From the NCBI GenBank assembly GCA_021648725.1, contig JAKISF010000007.1, positions 1 to 40,169 on the forward strand: a stretch of 40,169 nt of DNA. Reading direction: 5' to 3'. Positions 1-7,785 of the stretch are shown piece after piece (position 1 is the stretch's first letter; each line of letters starts with the position of its first letter). The position numbers and the translations under genes are program-made. The notes under the pieces are model-generated. The model saw only the letters and a program-made list of their open reading frames with translations. It was not told where the DNA came from and did no database searches. This DNA comes from Bacteroidales bacterium (lineage in GTDB: Bacteria; Bacteroidota; Bacteroidia; Bacteroidales; JAADGE01).

Positions 1-174
1 CTTTAAAGAATTACAATGAGGACAGTTTCCTTGTTTGTTATTCAATTGATCTTCTCTTACTGTTAATAAATTATAATTTGAATCGTCTTTTATCAGTGTG
101 AGCTCGTCTATCAGCTGTTCTTGTGCGTAAATATCCAAATCTGTAAATTGTGATTTTAATATAGCTATATCCAT
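1..174 (-). CDS. IS1595-family-like transposase, N-terminal 58 residues
   Basis: An ATG at 174 opens a frame with no stop that runs off the left edge of the window. The 58 visible residues begin MDIAILKSQF, continue with a short helical stretch (EQLIDEL) and a V-R-E-x-x-L-N-N motif, and end in CPHC, the first half of a zinc ribbon. Many IS1595/ISXO2-like transposases have this N-terminal arrangement, with a second Cys pair about 20 residues later and then a DDE domain; both would lie outside the window. The gene lies inside a broken ATPase gene, which fits an insertion. It could belong to another zinc-ribbon transposase family; the catalytic domain is not visible. Confidence 0.55.
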   Translation of the reverse strand, partial: MDIAILKSQFTDLDIYAQEQLIDELTLIKDDSNYNLLTVREDQLNNKQGNCPHCNSLK

Positions 175-230
175 ATCAGGTTTTTTTTGTAAAAATAAAC
201 AATAATTCACAGAATACCTAAACCATAGCC
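1..230 (-). mobile_element. IS1595-like insertion sequence, one end only
   Basis: The first ~230 bases carry the start of a transposase-like gene and lie abruptly against a DUF4143 ATPase whose reading frame is lost here. The element end is placed near 230, where the minus strand begins GGCTATGG after ATPase-like sequence; any point from about 229 to 240 is possible. The other end and its inverted repeat are outside the window, so neither the terminal repeat nor the target duplication can be checked. The family is inferred from the transposase N-terminus only. Confidence 0.5.
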
Positions 231-670
231 ACTCCGAGTAACAATTTTGAATTTGAACCGGTAACACATATTTTTTAAAATCTTTCGGCATCATAAACAC
301 TTTTTACATATTTTTTCCATCCTGTAACCACTTGAATTTCATCAAGAAATAGAAATTTAACTTTCGTTTGTGTTAATTTTTCTGCTGTTTCAACTATGTT
401 ATATATTCTTTCGGGGTTTTTGTATATCTCTGAAAAATTAGGGTCATCAAAATTAATAAATAAAATAGATTTAGGATTTTCTGATTTTATTAGTTCGTTG
501 ATATACAGTTTTAATAAAGATGATTTTCCGCTACGCCTTAAACCTGTAATTATTTGTATTTCTTTGGTATCATGGAATTTCAATAATTTATTCAGTAAAT
601 CTCGCTTAATTGATATATTAAAACTTTTGTTTTGCCAATGTTTATTATGTAGTAATATTGCATTTTGCAT
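231..670 (-). pseudogene. DUF4143-type AAA ATPase, broken by a stop codon and an IS
   Basis: The ATG at 670 starts an intact ATPase N-terminus: Walker A GLRRSGKSS near residues 43-51 and Walker B FLFLDEIQ near residues 107-114. The frame ends at TAA (275-277) after residue 131. Directly beyond, in the same frame, comes KICVTGSNSKLL, the sensor-1 region expected next in this family, so TAA most simply replaces a lysine AAA. About a dozen codons later the homology stops at the IS boundary. The family's DUF4143 helical and PD-(D/E)XK-like C-terminal parts are missing. Of the other copies in the window it most resembles the one at 17748-18959 (SGSNANLL at the same place). It is last in the glycan gene order and probably inactive. 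Confidence 0.8.
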
Positions 671-701
671 AGCTCCTCAAATCATAACAAGTAAATAACA
701 A

Positions 702-732
702 CAAAAATACAAACTATACTTTGAAAAACAAA
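702..732 (-). promoter_or_regulatory. Bacteroidota-type promoter for the 670 ATPase
   Basis: On the minus strand TATTTTTG (702-709) matches the -7 consensus TAnnTTTG. TTTG (729-732) lies 19 bases upstream, as expected for the -33 box. Transcription would start some 25-30 bases before the ATG at 670. The broken ATPase therefore appears to have had its own promoter, not only read-through from the glycan operon. Confidence 0.5.
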
Positions 733-765
733 ACGTTTTCTCAAAATATAATTTGAACTTTGTTG

Positions 766-815
766 TTGGAAATTTTAATGTGCTTCTTTGCTTGTCAGGT
801 CTAAGTTTATTGAAT
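766..815 (+). repeat. ~50-bp dispersed repeat, copy A
   Basis: This is the first of three related copies in the same orientation (A here, B 17695-17744, C 19088-19137). The shared core is TAATGTGC, then T-[C/T]-TTTGC-[C/T]-TGT, then AGGT-like sequence and TTTATT. Copy A lies about 100-145 bases upstream of the DUF4143 ATPase that starts at 670, much as copy C lies upstream of the ATPase that starts at 18959. No coding potential is evident. The rest of 671-856 holds only the promoter. Confidence 0.65.
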
Positions 816-856
816 ATTATTTTCACTTACAAAAAATAAGGATTATATGCTTAATT

Positions 857-1594
857 CTAATGGTTTAACCAATAGTGCAAAGTAATTTCCGAATTAATAA
901 TTTTAAATCCGAGGTTTATGTAAGAAGCATTAACAGGGAAATTTGTTGCTAATACATTGTGCTCAATTCTGCTTAACCCTAACTTTATTCCCCATCTTAG
1001 TCCCTCAATATTTATTGCCTTGAAAACCCCTAAATTTTGGTATTCCAGAGATACAGCCCCCATACCCCCCATTGCATATTTTTCTGTAGAGTTAAATTTG
1101 ATTTTAAAAGAAAGAAAACCTAATATAGTTCCTTTGTCTTCTGCGACAATTACATGGTCTGCTATGTTCTTATTCAAACAACTGTTTTGTGCCCAATCAG
1201 CATATATCTCTTGACTTTTTTCTTTATCAAGACGATTGTCAGCAAAATAATGCCCATATCCGTTAAAACAAACCTTTGCTATTTTTGAAATCTGTTTAAT
1301 GTCTTTTTCTTCAACAGGTCTAAGCTTAAACCTATTAGTTTTATTTGTTTTATAATTCAGTTCTTTTTTCAAATTATAGTTATAGGTTAATTGAACATCC
1401 TTCATTTCAAAACCAATTTTTTCAAGAAAATTAATCAGTTTTAGATTTGATGTATTAATTCTGCTTATAATTAATTTGACACCGTCTTTTTTTAGAGACT
1501 CAATTAATTCAATCGGTTTTTTCTCAAAACAATTAATTTTAGCAATACTAAAACCAAATCGGGCAGTATCTATTTCACTTATATATGTATTCAT
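857..1594 (-). CDS. WecD-like GNAT acetyltransferase
   Basis: A 245-residue protein with two parts. Residues ~1-75 resemble the N-terminal domain of WecD/RffC-type sugar N-acetyltransferases (ARFGFSIAKI, later NTSNLKLINFLEKIGFE). Residues ~88-245 form the GNAT domain: KLRPVEEKDI at its start, then FNGYGHYFADNRLD, VIVAEDKGTILGFLSF, and a CoA-binding-like region around YQNLGVFKA. WecD acetylates a 4-amino-dideoxy nucleotide sugar; here the substrate is unknown but presumably an amino sugar of the surface glycan. The CoA loop QNLGVF departs from the usual Q-x-x-G-x-[GA]. The gene follows a GT2 gene by 21 bases and is the last intact member of the glycan gene order. Confidence 0.72.
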   Translation of the reverse strand: MNTYISEIDTARFGFSIAKINCFEKKPIELIESLKKDGVKLIISRINTSNLKLINFLEKIGFEMKDVQLTYNYNLKKELNYKTNKTNRFKLRPVEEKDIKQISKIAKVCFNGYGHYFADNRLDKEKSQEIYADWAQNSCLNKNIADHVIVAEDKGTILGFLSFKIKFNSTEKYAMGGMGAVSLEYQNLGVFKAINIEGLRWGIKLGLSRIEHNVLATNFPVNASYINLGFKIINSEITLHYWLNH

Positions 1595-1615
1595 TATTAT
1601 TTAATATAAACAACA

Positions 1616-2548
1616 TTATTTAGCACAAATATCTCCTATTGTATTTTTAATAATAAAGAGAGGTCGATCTTTAGACGCATCAAAAACTTTTCCGATATAA
1701 ATACCAACAACACCTATTGAGAAAATTATTATTCCGGAAAGAAACCAAATAGAAATAATAAGACTTGCAAAACCGGAAATAAGAATTTGTCCTGTAAAGT
1801 ATTTGTATAAATAAATTATTCCGATAATTAGTGAAAGTATTGAAATAAATATACCTACCCTAATAGAAAGAAGTAGAGGCTTATTTGAAAAAGACATTAT
1901 AATTTCAAAAGCAAGTTTAACCAATTTTCTATAACTATATGAAGATTTTCCCTTCGACCGTTCATTATGAATAATTTCAATACTTATTTTTTTAAAACCT
2001 ACCCATTGTAATAAAATAGGGAAAACCCTTATTTTATCTTTCATTTGCAAAACAGCGTCTATTGTTTTTTTGCTATAAATTCCAAAATTGGCAATAGTGT
2101 TATCATACTTGGTGTCAGTTAGATAACCAAAAACTTTATAAAACTGCGTTGAAAAAAACTTTTTTAGTTTACTGTCTTGCCTGTTAATTCTCTGTGCCAA
2201 AACAATATCATACCCTTCTTGTGCTTTATTGTAAAGTTTGATAATTTCTTCGGGTTGGTCTTGCAGGTCGCCGTCCATAACAATTATCCAGTCGCCTTTT
2301 GCATAATCCAAACCTGCTGTTATTGCGTAGTGCTGCCCAAAATTACGGGAAAAGTTCAGTCCTTTTATTCTATTATCATTTTTTGCTAAATCTGTTATTA
2401 CCTCCCAGTCATTTTCGGGGCTTGCATCGTTTACAAATATCATCTCAAAATCATCAGATAATCGCTCTAATGTTTTAATCAAACGCTTGCTAAGTTCTTT
2501 TAGCGAAAGACTGCATTTATATGTTGGTATTACTACTGAGAATTTCAT
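1616..2548 (-). CDS. GT2 polyprenyl-phosphate glycosyltransferase (GtrB/DPM1/ArnC type)
   Basis: 310 residues. The N-terminal GT-A domain shows FSVVIPTYK at the start, FVNDASPENDW near residue 39, LNFSRNFGQHYAITAGLDYA, and the metal-binding MDGDLQDQP near residues 91-99. Two hydrophobic helices follow at about 225-260 and 265-295, the usual layout of enzymes that load a sugar onto undecaprenyl phosphate at the inner membrane. The start ATG overlaps the upstream glycosyltransferase stop by 4 bases (ATGA), indicating translational coupling. The donor sugar cannot be read from the sequence. It probably makes a lipid-linked sugar that decorates the glycan. Confidence 0.85.
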   Translation of the reverse strand: MKFSVVIPTYKCSLSLKELSKRLIKTLERLSDDFEMIFVNDASPENDWEVITDLAKNDNRIKGLNFSRNFGQHYAITAGLDYAKGDWIIVMDGDLQDQPEEIIKLYNKAQEGYDIVLAQRINRQDSKLKKFFSTQFYKVFGYLTDTKYDNTIANFGIYSKKTIDAVLQMKDKIRVFPILLQWVGFKKISIEIIHNERSKGKSSYSYRKLVKLAFEIIMSFSNKPLLLSIRVGIFISILSLIIGIIYLYKYFTGQILISGFASLIISIWFLSGIIIFSIGVVGIYIGKVFDASKDRPLFIIKNTIGDICAK

Positions 2549-3675
2549 AACTTTTCTAATTCTTTTCTAATATTTTCAGCAATTTCATCAGCGGTGTATG
2601 AACTATTACGAATTTTAACTATTTCATTTTTAAGGGTTTCAATTTTTGCTTCTTCTAAAACATGATTTTCAATAAAATTTGCCATTTCTATAGGAGTTTC
2701 TGTAATCGGTAATTTTCCTTTTTTCCACTTATAGCCTCTCATTCCCGGAGTTGTTGTTACAATCGGCACACCTCTGTTAATTGCCCATGCTAACTTTGTA
2801 GTAACCCCCGTTGAATACCAAAAAACTGTATTTAAAAACAACGACCAAGTAGCAACCTCTTTATCTAAATCTTCGTCTGATAATTCGCCGGTATATTCTA
2901 CAAAATCATACATTGCTTCAATTTTCTTGCCCCAGTTGTCGGGAGCTCCAACTAATCTTACTTTATAGTTTTTGTTTTTTATCTTTTTCAACTCATCAAG
3001 CAAAAAAGTAATACCTTGAAAATTCGGAGGGTGGTCTAACCTGCCGACAAATCCAACTCTTGCATAATTTGTAAGCAATTTTAAACTTTTATCCTCTAAT
3101 AAGCGAGGAACAAGTATTGTTTTTTTTGCTCCAAACCAGTTTTCAATTTGTGTTTCGGCATCGGAAACAGTCAATACTGCATCAAGATATTTCACTCTAT
3201 ACAAAGATTCTGTGTGTATTAAATATCCGAGCCGAGCAATATCTCTGAATTTTGTAATAAAATTTCGTTTAAAAATAGGTTTTGTTGTAAGATGTAAAAA
3301 ATCGCCACTGTGATTTCCGTGCGAAAGCATTACAATTTTTACTTTATTACCAAATTTTTCTTTTATGGGTCTTGCAATACGAACAAGAGTTGCCATATTT
3401 ATAAAAACCCAAGCAATATCATTTTCTTTAATATGTTTATTAATATTTCCTGAGAGTTCTTTAATATTAAAATTACGATAATTATCTATTTTTAATTTTA
3501 TTAAAACCCTGTCTTTTATACTTTTAGTATATGTCAAATTATACTGTTCTATATTAAAACCACATTTTTGAAGAATTAATAAAAATTCTTGTGAGCATAA
3601 CTGCACACCACCTGTAACATGACTATGTAATGACTTTGGGTGAGTTACAAATATTGCGTTTTTATTTTTTATCAT
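2545..3675 (-). CDS. GT4-like glycosyltransferase
   Basis: 376 residues without a signal peptide. The N-terminal half has the GT-B opening (AIFVTHPKS, then a glycine-rich TGGVQ loop near residue 22). The C-terminal half begins with ARVGFVGRLDHPPNFQGI and has the donor-site region TGVTTKLAWAINRGVPIVTT, where family-4 enzymes place their catalytic E-x7-E; here that stretch is weakly conserved. It probably transfers a sugar during assembly of the repeat unit at the cytoplasmic face. It overlaps the next gene by 4 bases. Donor and acceptor are unknown. Confidence 0.72.
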   Translation of the reverse strand: MIKNKNAIFVTHPKSLHSHVTGGVQLCSQEFLLILQKCGFNIEQYNLTYTKSIKDRVLIKLKIDNYRNFNIKELSGNINKHIKENDIAWVFINMATLVRIARPIKEKFGNKVKIVMLSHGNHSGDFLHLTTKPIFKRNFITKFRDIARLGYLIHTESLYRVKYLDAVLTVSDAETQIENWFGAKKTILVPRLLEDKSLKLLTNYARVGFVGRLDHPPNFQGITFLLDELKKIKNKNYKVRLVGAPDNWGKKIEAMYDFVEYTGELSDEDLDKEVATWSLFLNTVFWYSTGVTTKLAWAINRGVPIVTTTPGMRGYKWKKGKLPITETPIEMANFIENHVLEEAKIETLKNEIVKIRNSSYTADEIAENIRKELEKL

Positions 3676-3723
3676 AATTTTTTTTTAATTATTGAGTTTG
3701 CAGGCGATATGAATAGTAGTTTT

Positions 3724-4863
3724 CTACGCATTTTTTATATTTTCCGAAATTATTTTTTCAATTCTTTTGATTTGTTTTTCGTAGGTGTTGTCAAGGGCAA
3801 ATTCAATGCGTTTTTTTTGTAGTTCGGGGCTGTTATAGTGTTCTAAATTATTTATTGCTTTTTTGAAAAGGGCGGGTAGTTTTTCGTTGTGCATTTCATC
3901 AACCATTTCTATTAAATCTCGTTTGTCGGAATAGCTTGAAATATGGTTTGCAATAACTACTTTACCTGTTGATAGATACTCTAATATTTTGTGTGAATTT
4001 GAACCTTTGTTTATATCTTTTTGAGGATTAATTAAAACCAATAAGACATCTGCTTTTTGCAATTCTTCCGATATTTGATTGGGGTGCATTGCTCCTTTAA
4101 GTATAACATTTTTTTGTTCTTTTAAAAAAGACACAAAATTAAGTATATTTTCTGTTGCAATTCCTGAAATATTACTTGGTTTATATGCTCCTATAAATAT
4201 AAAGTCAACATCTTGATTTTCTATTATTATTTTCTTTGTAATTTTTCTGTCCAAAGATGCTAACAATACGTTTCCAACAAAATATGCTTTGTTTTTTTCT
4301 GTTTTTTTTATTTTTTTAATATTCGGTTTAAAAAAATAATTTGACAAACCATGATTTATAAAATGAATTTTCTTATTATAGTGTGCTTGCAAATCTTTTG
4401 TGATAACATCTGAAAGAGAAAAAACATAATCAGCAGTTTGCAGTAATTTCTTTTGATGTTTACCGGCTACATTATCAACCGGGTGATATATTTTTATTGC
4501 TTCTTCAAAAATGTTCAAATCTGATAATAAATTTGTATCGAAACACCAAAGTATATCAAATTTTGACTCTATTTTCTTTTTAATTAATCGGAAGTTTAGT
4601 TTTAAAAGCCTATCGAACAAACTTCTGAAATGAAACCGCAAATTATACGGAAAAAAGAAAGAGTAATTAATAAGAAACAGATTTTTGTAATTTTCAACTT
4701 TTGATATTTTTATTTCAGGTAAAAATTGTCGTTCGGGCGGGTTAAAAAAATAAACTGTATTTTTTTTTGCTAACTCAATTGCATAATGATGTTTAGAAAT
4801 GTGCATCTTTCCCCACTTTTGTGGAGATATAATTATAATTGTTTTATTTTTTAATTGAAACAT
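3724..4863 (-). CDS. GT-B glycosyltransferase (TuaH-like)
   Basis: 379 residues. The start (IIIISPQKWGKMHISKHHYA) resembles TuaH-like GT-B enzymes, with PVDN near residue 127 (IYHPVDNVAGKHQ) and ADYVFSLSDVI at the end of the N-terminal domain. The C-terminal half contains AYFVGNV near 194, then LLVLINPQKDINKGSNSHKI followed by LEYLSTGKVVIA, the nucleotide-sugar site. The start codon at 4863 abuts the stop of wbuX at 4864, so the two are co-transcribed and probably coupled. A 48-base gap separates it from the next gene. The sugar specificity is not predictable. Confidence 0.7.
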   Translation of the reverse strand: MFQLKNKTIIIISPQKWGKMHISKHHYAIELAKKNTVYFFNPPERQFLPEIKISKVENYKNLFLINYSFFFPYNLRFHFRSLFDRLLKLNFRLIKKKIESKFDILWCFDTNLLSDLNIFEEAIKIYHPVDNVAGKHQKKLLQTADYVFSLSDVITKDLQAHYNKKIHFINHGLSNYFFKPNIKKIKKTEKNKAYFVGNVLLASLDRKITKKIIIENQDVDFIFIGAYKPSNISGIATENILNFVSFLKEQKNVILKGAMHPNQISEELQKADVLLVLINPQKDINKGSNSHKILEYLSTGKVVIANHISSYSDKRDLIEMVDEMHNEKLPALFKKAINNLEHYNSPELQKKRIEFALDNTYEKQIKRIEKIISENIKNA

Positions 4864-6030
4864 TTATTTTAATATCCTTTTTACAAAATTTCCTATGGGT
4901 TTCAACGGTTTTAAAATAGGATAAGTATTATATAAAGATTGTTCTGTTTTAAAATCGGTATGTTCTCTGCGAGGTGCATTAATATAGTCTTCAAATTCTT
5001 TTTCGGAAAAGTCGAGTTTTTTTAAGACAAATTCTTTGTCTTCTTCGCACTGTTCTTTGTCATACATGGGCTGTGATAATTCTTCGAGTGCTTTTTCTTT
5101 TGTAATCTGCCCTGAGCAGATTAAGTTTGACAGGTGTGCTTTTCGTTTATCTACACCAAACTTATTCGGCAAAATATAACCTTGATAAAAGCGTGTAAAT
5201 ATAGATTCGTAATGTTTTCCTCCGTAATCTTTCCAATCTAAGTTTTCAATAATTTGTTTTTTTACTTCTGATTTATTGTATGGTATATAATTCAGCAAAT
5301 CTACGGTTTGTATTTTTTTTACTTTTTTATAGTAATGCTTTTCTTTAAGGCTAAAAAAAGGAAAAGTTTTCAATGGTATTGTTCCATGTTTTTTGTGTAT
5401 ATCTTTAATATTAACATGGTCCCCTTTATTAAAAATCCAATGCTTTGGCAAGAGAGACTCTGTTACATAATTACTTCCGGAAAGTATATATTTTATTCCG
5501 TTATTTGCTGCAATCTTATATATAGTTCCACTTATTGCGTGGTCGGTAAGTGCTTCAATATCTATAACATTAGCCTTAAAATATGCAAGTTGTAAATCTT
5601 TAAATTCATTCCAATTAATAACATAAGTTTCGAGTTCAAAATCAAGTTTAGTTACAATATTTTCAATGTTTTTTACGGCAAGTTCTGAGTTCCAACCATT
5701 ATCAAAATGCACGCATAAAACTCTTAAATTTTCTTGTTTTGCAATGTATGCCAAATATGTGCTGTCCACCCCACCGCTTACGCCCAAAATACAATCGTAT
5801 TTTTTACCTTTTCCGTTTTCTTTAATTTTTGCAATATTCTCGTCAAATTTTTCCTTGCCTGCTTCTCCTGTAAAAATATGTTCTTTTTCAGATGCTAAGT
5901 ATTCATAATAATAATTGCAAACACCGTTTTGGTCAAACGTTATATTTGGGTCGGCAATGTTGTCCATTACCGTTTTGGTGCATTGCCGGTAATTTTCAGG
6001 TATAAATTTAGGATTTACGTAGTGTTTCAT
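4864..6030 (-). CDS. wbuX: N-acetyl sugar amidotransferase (WbuX/WbpG/PseA family)
   Basis: 388 residues. An N-type ATP pyrophosphatase P-loop, GVSGGVDSTYLAY, lies at about 83-95 (SGGVDS at 85-90). The family converts a sugar N-acetyl group to an acetamidino group, with ammonia delivered by a HisH/HisF-like pair; both partners are present (9092-9715 and 6050-6823). The N-terminus normally has two Cys pairs; here the first reads C-T-K-T (C17) and the second C-N-Y-Y (C38), so one Cys of each pair is replaced. The gene follows wbuZ by 19 bases. In the nonulosonic-acid setting the substrate is probably legionaminic acid or another glycan N-acetyl sugar; this is inferred. Confidence 0.85.
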   Translation of the reverse strand: MKHYVNPKFIPENYRQCTKTVMDNIADPNITFDQNGVCNYYYEYLASEKEHIFTGEAGKEKFDENIAKIKENGKGKKYDCILGVSGGVDSTYLAYIAKQENLRVLCVHFDNGWNSELAVKNIENIVTKLDFELETYVINWNEFKDLQLAYFKANVIDIEALTDHAISGTIYKIAANNGIKYILSGSNYVTESLLPKHWIFNKGDHVNIKDIHKKHGTIPLKTFPFFSLKEKHYYKKVKKIQTVDLLNYIPYNKSEVKKQIIENLDWKDYGGKHYESIFTRFYQGYILPNKFGVDKRKAHLSNLICSGQITKEKALEELSQPMYDKEQCEEDKEFVLKKLDFSEKEFEDYINAPRREHTDFKTEQSLYNTYPILKPLKPIGNFVKRILK

Positions 6031-6049
6031 TCAAAAAATTTTCTCAAAA

Positions 6050-6823
6050 TTAAGAAATTTTCTTAAAAACAAGTTCTTTTAATTCTTGCGGGGAAGGATA
6101 ATTTATTAAAACACCTCTGTTTGCACTTTTATAAACAAACAATGAGCCTGCCGAAACTGCTGATGCTCCGCCGTTTAATATTGCGTCTGTAAAATCCTCG
6201 ACTTTGCTTGCTCCGCCGTTTGCAACAACAGGAATGTTCACATTTTCGCTTACTTTTTTTATTAAATCAATATCATAGCCTTTAAAAGTTCCTTCACGGT
6301 CGATTGATGTTATGATAATTTCGCCTGCTCCTTCATTTTCTGCAAATTTAACAAAATCAATAATTTTTTGCTTAACTTTATTTTTTCCGGAAGTTGTGTA
6401 ACAAATATGTTTTCCGAACATGTCTTTTTTTACGTCAATTGAAACTACGGAACATTGATTGCCGTATATTTTTGCAATTTCGCCAATCAATTTAGGATTT
6501 GAAACGGCTGATGAATTTAAAATTACTTTTTCAACGCCGATTCCTATTATTCGTTTAACTTGTTCAAGATTTCGTATTCCGCCGCCGTAGCCCAGAGGCA
6601 TAAAACATTCCGATGCTATTTCGTCAATTTTATTATAATCGGGTTCTTTTCCGAGTTTTGTGGCTTCAATATCTAAAAAAATCAGTTCGTCAACTTCTTT
6701 TTCGTTAAAAATTTTAACGGCATTTATCGGGTCGCCGATATAATTCGGTTTTTTAAATTTTACGGTTTTTACCAAACCTCCGTTTTGAAGCAGTAAAACC
6801 GGTATTACTCTTATTCTTTTCAT
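6050..6823 (-). CDS. wbuZ: HisF-like glycosyl amidation protein WbuZ
   Basis: 257 residues with a full HisF-type (beta-alpha)8 barrel: paired phosphate-binding loops around VVANGGASKVEDF and SAVSAGSLFVY, and GYGGGIRNLEQV in the first half. In true HisF the segment is C-L-D-V with catalytic Asp11; here it is V-L-L-L, with Leu at position 11. The second catalytic Asp (in VVSIDVKKD) is kept. Loss of Asp11 fits the WbuZ/HisF2 class, which passes ammonia from a HisH-like glutaminase to WbuX, and argues against histidine biosynthesis. The barrel gene is separated from its hisH partner by more than 2 kb of inserted ATPase and toxin-like genes. Confidence 0.85.
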   Translation of the reverse strand: MKRIRVIPVLLLQNGGLVKTVKFKKPNYIGDPINAVKIFNEKEVDELIFLDIEATKLGKEPDYNKIDEIASECFMPLGYGGGIRNLEQVKRIIGIGVEKVILNSSAVSNPKLIGEIAKIYGNQCSVVSIDVKKDMFGKHICYTTSGKNKVKQKIIDFVKFAENEGAGEIIITSIDREGTFKGYDIDLIKKVSENVNIPVVANGGASKVEDFTDAILNGGASAVSAGSLFVYKSANRGVLINYPSPQELKELVFKKIS

Positions 6824-6825
6824 TG

Positions 6826-7452
6826 TTAAAATTCTGTTAAAGCTTTCTCTGTTAAAAATTCTTTTATTTCTTCGTCCGAAGGTAAGTTTTTAGATAAAAA
6901 AGTAACAGGTTCGGAATAATCTATGTCGGCAAAATATGAAAGTTGTTGATGAAATAATTTAATATTAAAAGCATCTTCGAAAATGTTTTTTGCTTGATTT
7001 GTTATTTCTTTCAGTTGAATATTATTTTTCAATAAAAAATACATGTCTACATAATCTTTCCATTTTGCTCTGCCACCAAAAGCAAAAGCTTTCATTGCTC
7101 CTAAATCTAGTAATGACGGCATTGTAACAATATCCTTTAATTTTTGTTTGTGTTTAATTTTGAACGGAAAATTGAAAAAAGTAAATTTTACTCCGCTTAT
7201 AATAATATGAAGTTGGTCATAAGCTTCGTGTAAAACAGTATATTTTAATTCAAGGTCTTCAAGTCTTTTTTTTATACTTTGCCTTTTAACATTTTTATCG
7301 GTAAACAAATCAAAATCAATTGACATTCTGTGTCCCAAGTATAAAGCAATTGCCGTGCCTCCCACAAGATAAAAATCTTTAGAAAAATTACTTACAACGG
7401 ATAATAATTCAGACTGTTTGTTGCTTAATATCTCAGTGTGCATATTTGTCAA
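6826..7452 (-). CDS. AbiEii-type nucleotidyltransferase (toxin-like), pair 1
   Basis: 208 residues of the AbiEii/AbiGii nucleotidyltransferase family (DUF1814-like). The hallmark motif is LVGGTAIALYLGHRMSIDFDLF near residues 30-51: a GG-T loop followed by two Asp that bind metal. A second conserved region, AMKAFAFGGRAKWKDYVDMYFLL, lies in the C-terminal half. In AbiE systems this protein is a type IV toxin paired with an AbiEi antitoxin. Here the partner is a short DUF6922-like gene whose end overlaps this start by 20 bases. The stop lies 2 bases before the wbuZ start, so the pair is embedded in the glycan operon. Toxicity is inferred from family. Confidence 0.78.
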   Translation of the reverse strand: MTNMHTEILSNKQSELLSVVSNFSKDFYLVGGTAIALYLGHRMSIDFDLFTDKNVKRQSIKKRLEDLELKYTVLHEAYDQLHIIISGVKFTFFNFPFKIKHKQKLKDIVTMPSLLDLGAMKAFAFGGRAKWKDYVDMYFLLKNNIQLKEITNQAKNIFEDAFNIKLFHQQLSYFADIDYSEPVTFLSKNLPSDEEIKEFLTEKALTEF

Positions 7453-7705
7453 AATATAAGTTGAAAAAATTAGTTACTTGCGGAAAATAGTTAACCCGGG
7501 TTCTTTTTATTTGTTTATGAAATATTTTTGATACATGTTTAATACCCAGCAAGTTAAAAAGTTTTTTAACGGATTTTTCATCTCCGTAATTAAGAATAAA
7601 TTCAACCAAAACATCGTGGCTTATATCCTGTTTTTTATCTTCGGGAATATACCAAAAAATTGATGAATTTTCTTTTATAAATTCTTTTATTTCGGGGCTG
7701 TTCAT
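7433..7705 (-). CDS. DUF6922-like small protein, candidate antitoxin, pair 1
   Basis: A 90-residue protein starting MNSPEIKEFI, with IFWYIPEDKKQDI near residues 16-28 and a helical remainder (VEFILNYGDEKSVKKLFNLLG). The aromatic-D/E start, the Y-G-x-x region and the position before an AbiEii gene match the DUF6922-like protein at 14995-15300, which occupies the same place in pair 2. It overlaps the AbiEii gene by 20 bases. The family is largely uncharacterised; an antitoxin role is inferred from gene order only. It is shorter than classical AbiEi and lacks an obvious winged-helix signature. Confidence 0.62.
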   Translation of the reverse strand: MNSPEIKEFIKENSSIFWYIPEDKKQDISHDVLVEFILNYGDEKSVKKLFNLLGIKHVSKIFHKQIKRTRVNYFPQVTNFFNLYFDKYAH

Positions 7706-7785
7706 TTTTTTGATTTTTGAAAATAAAATTAGTAGTGGGCAGACTTTTACGATGTAAAATATTAAAACAAATTTAATAAACTTAA

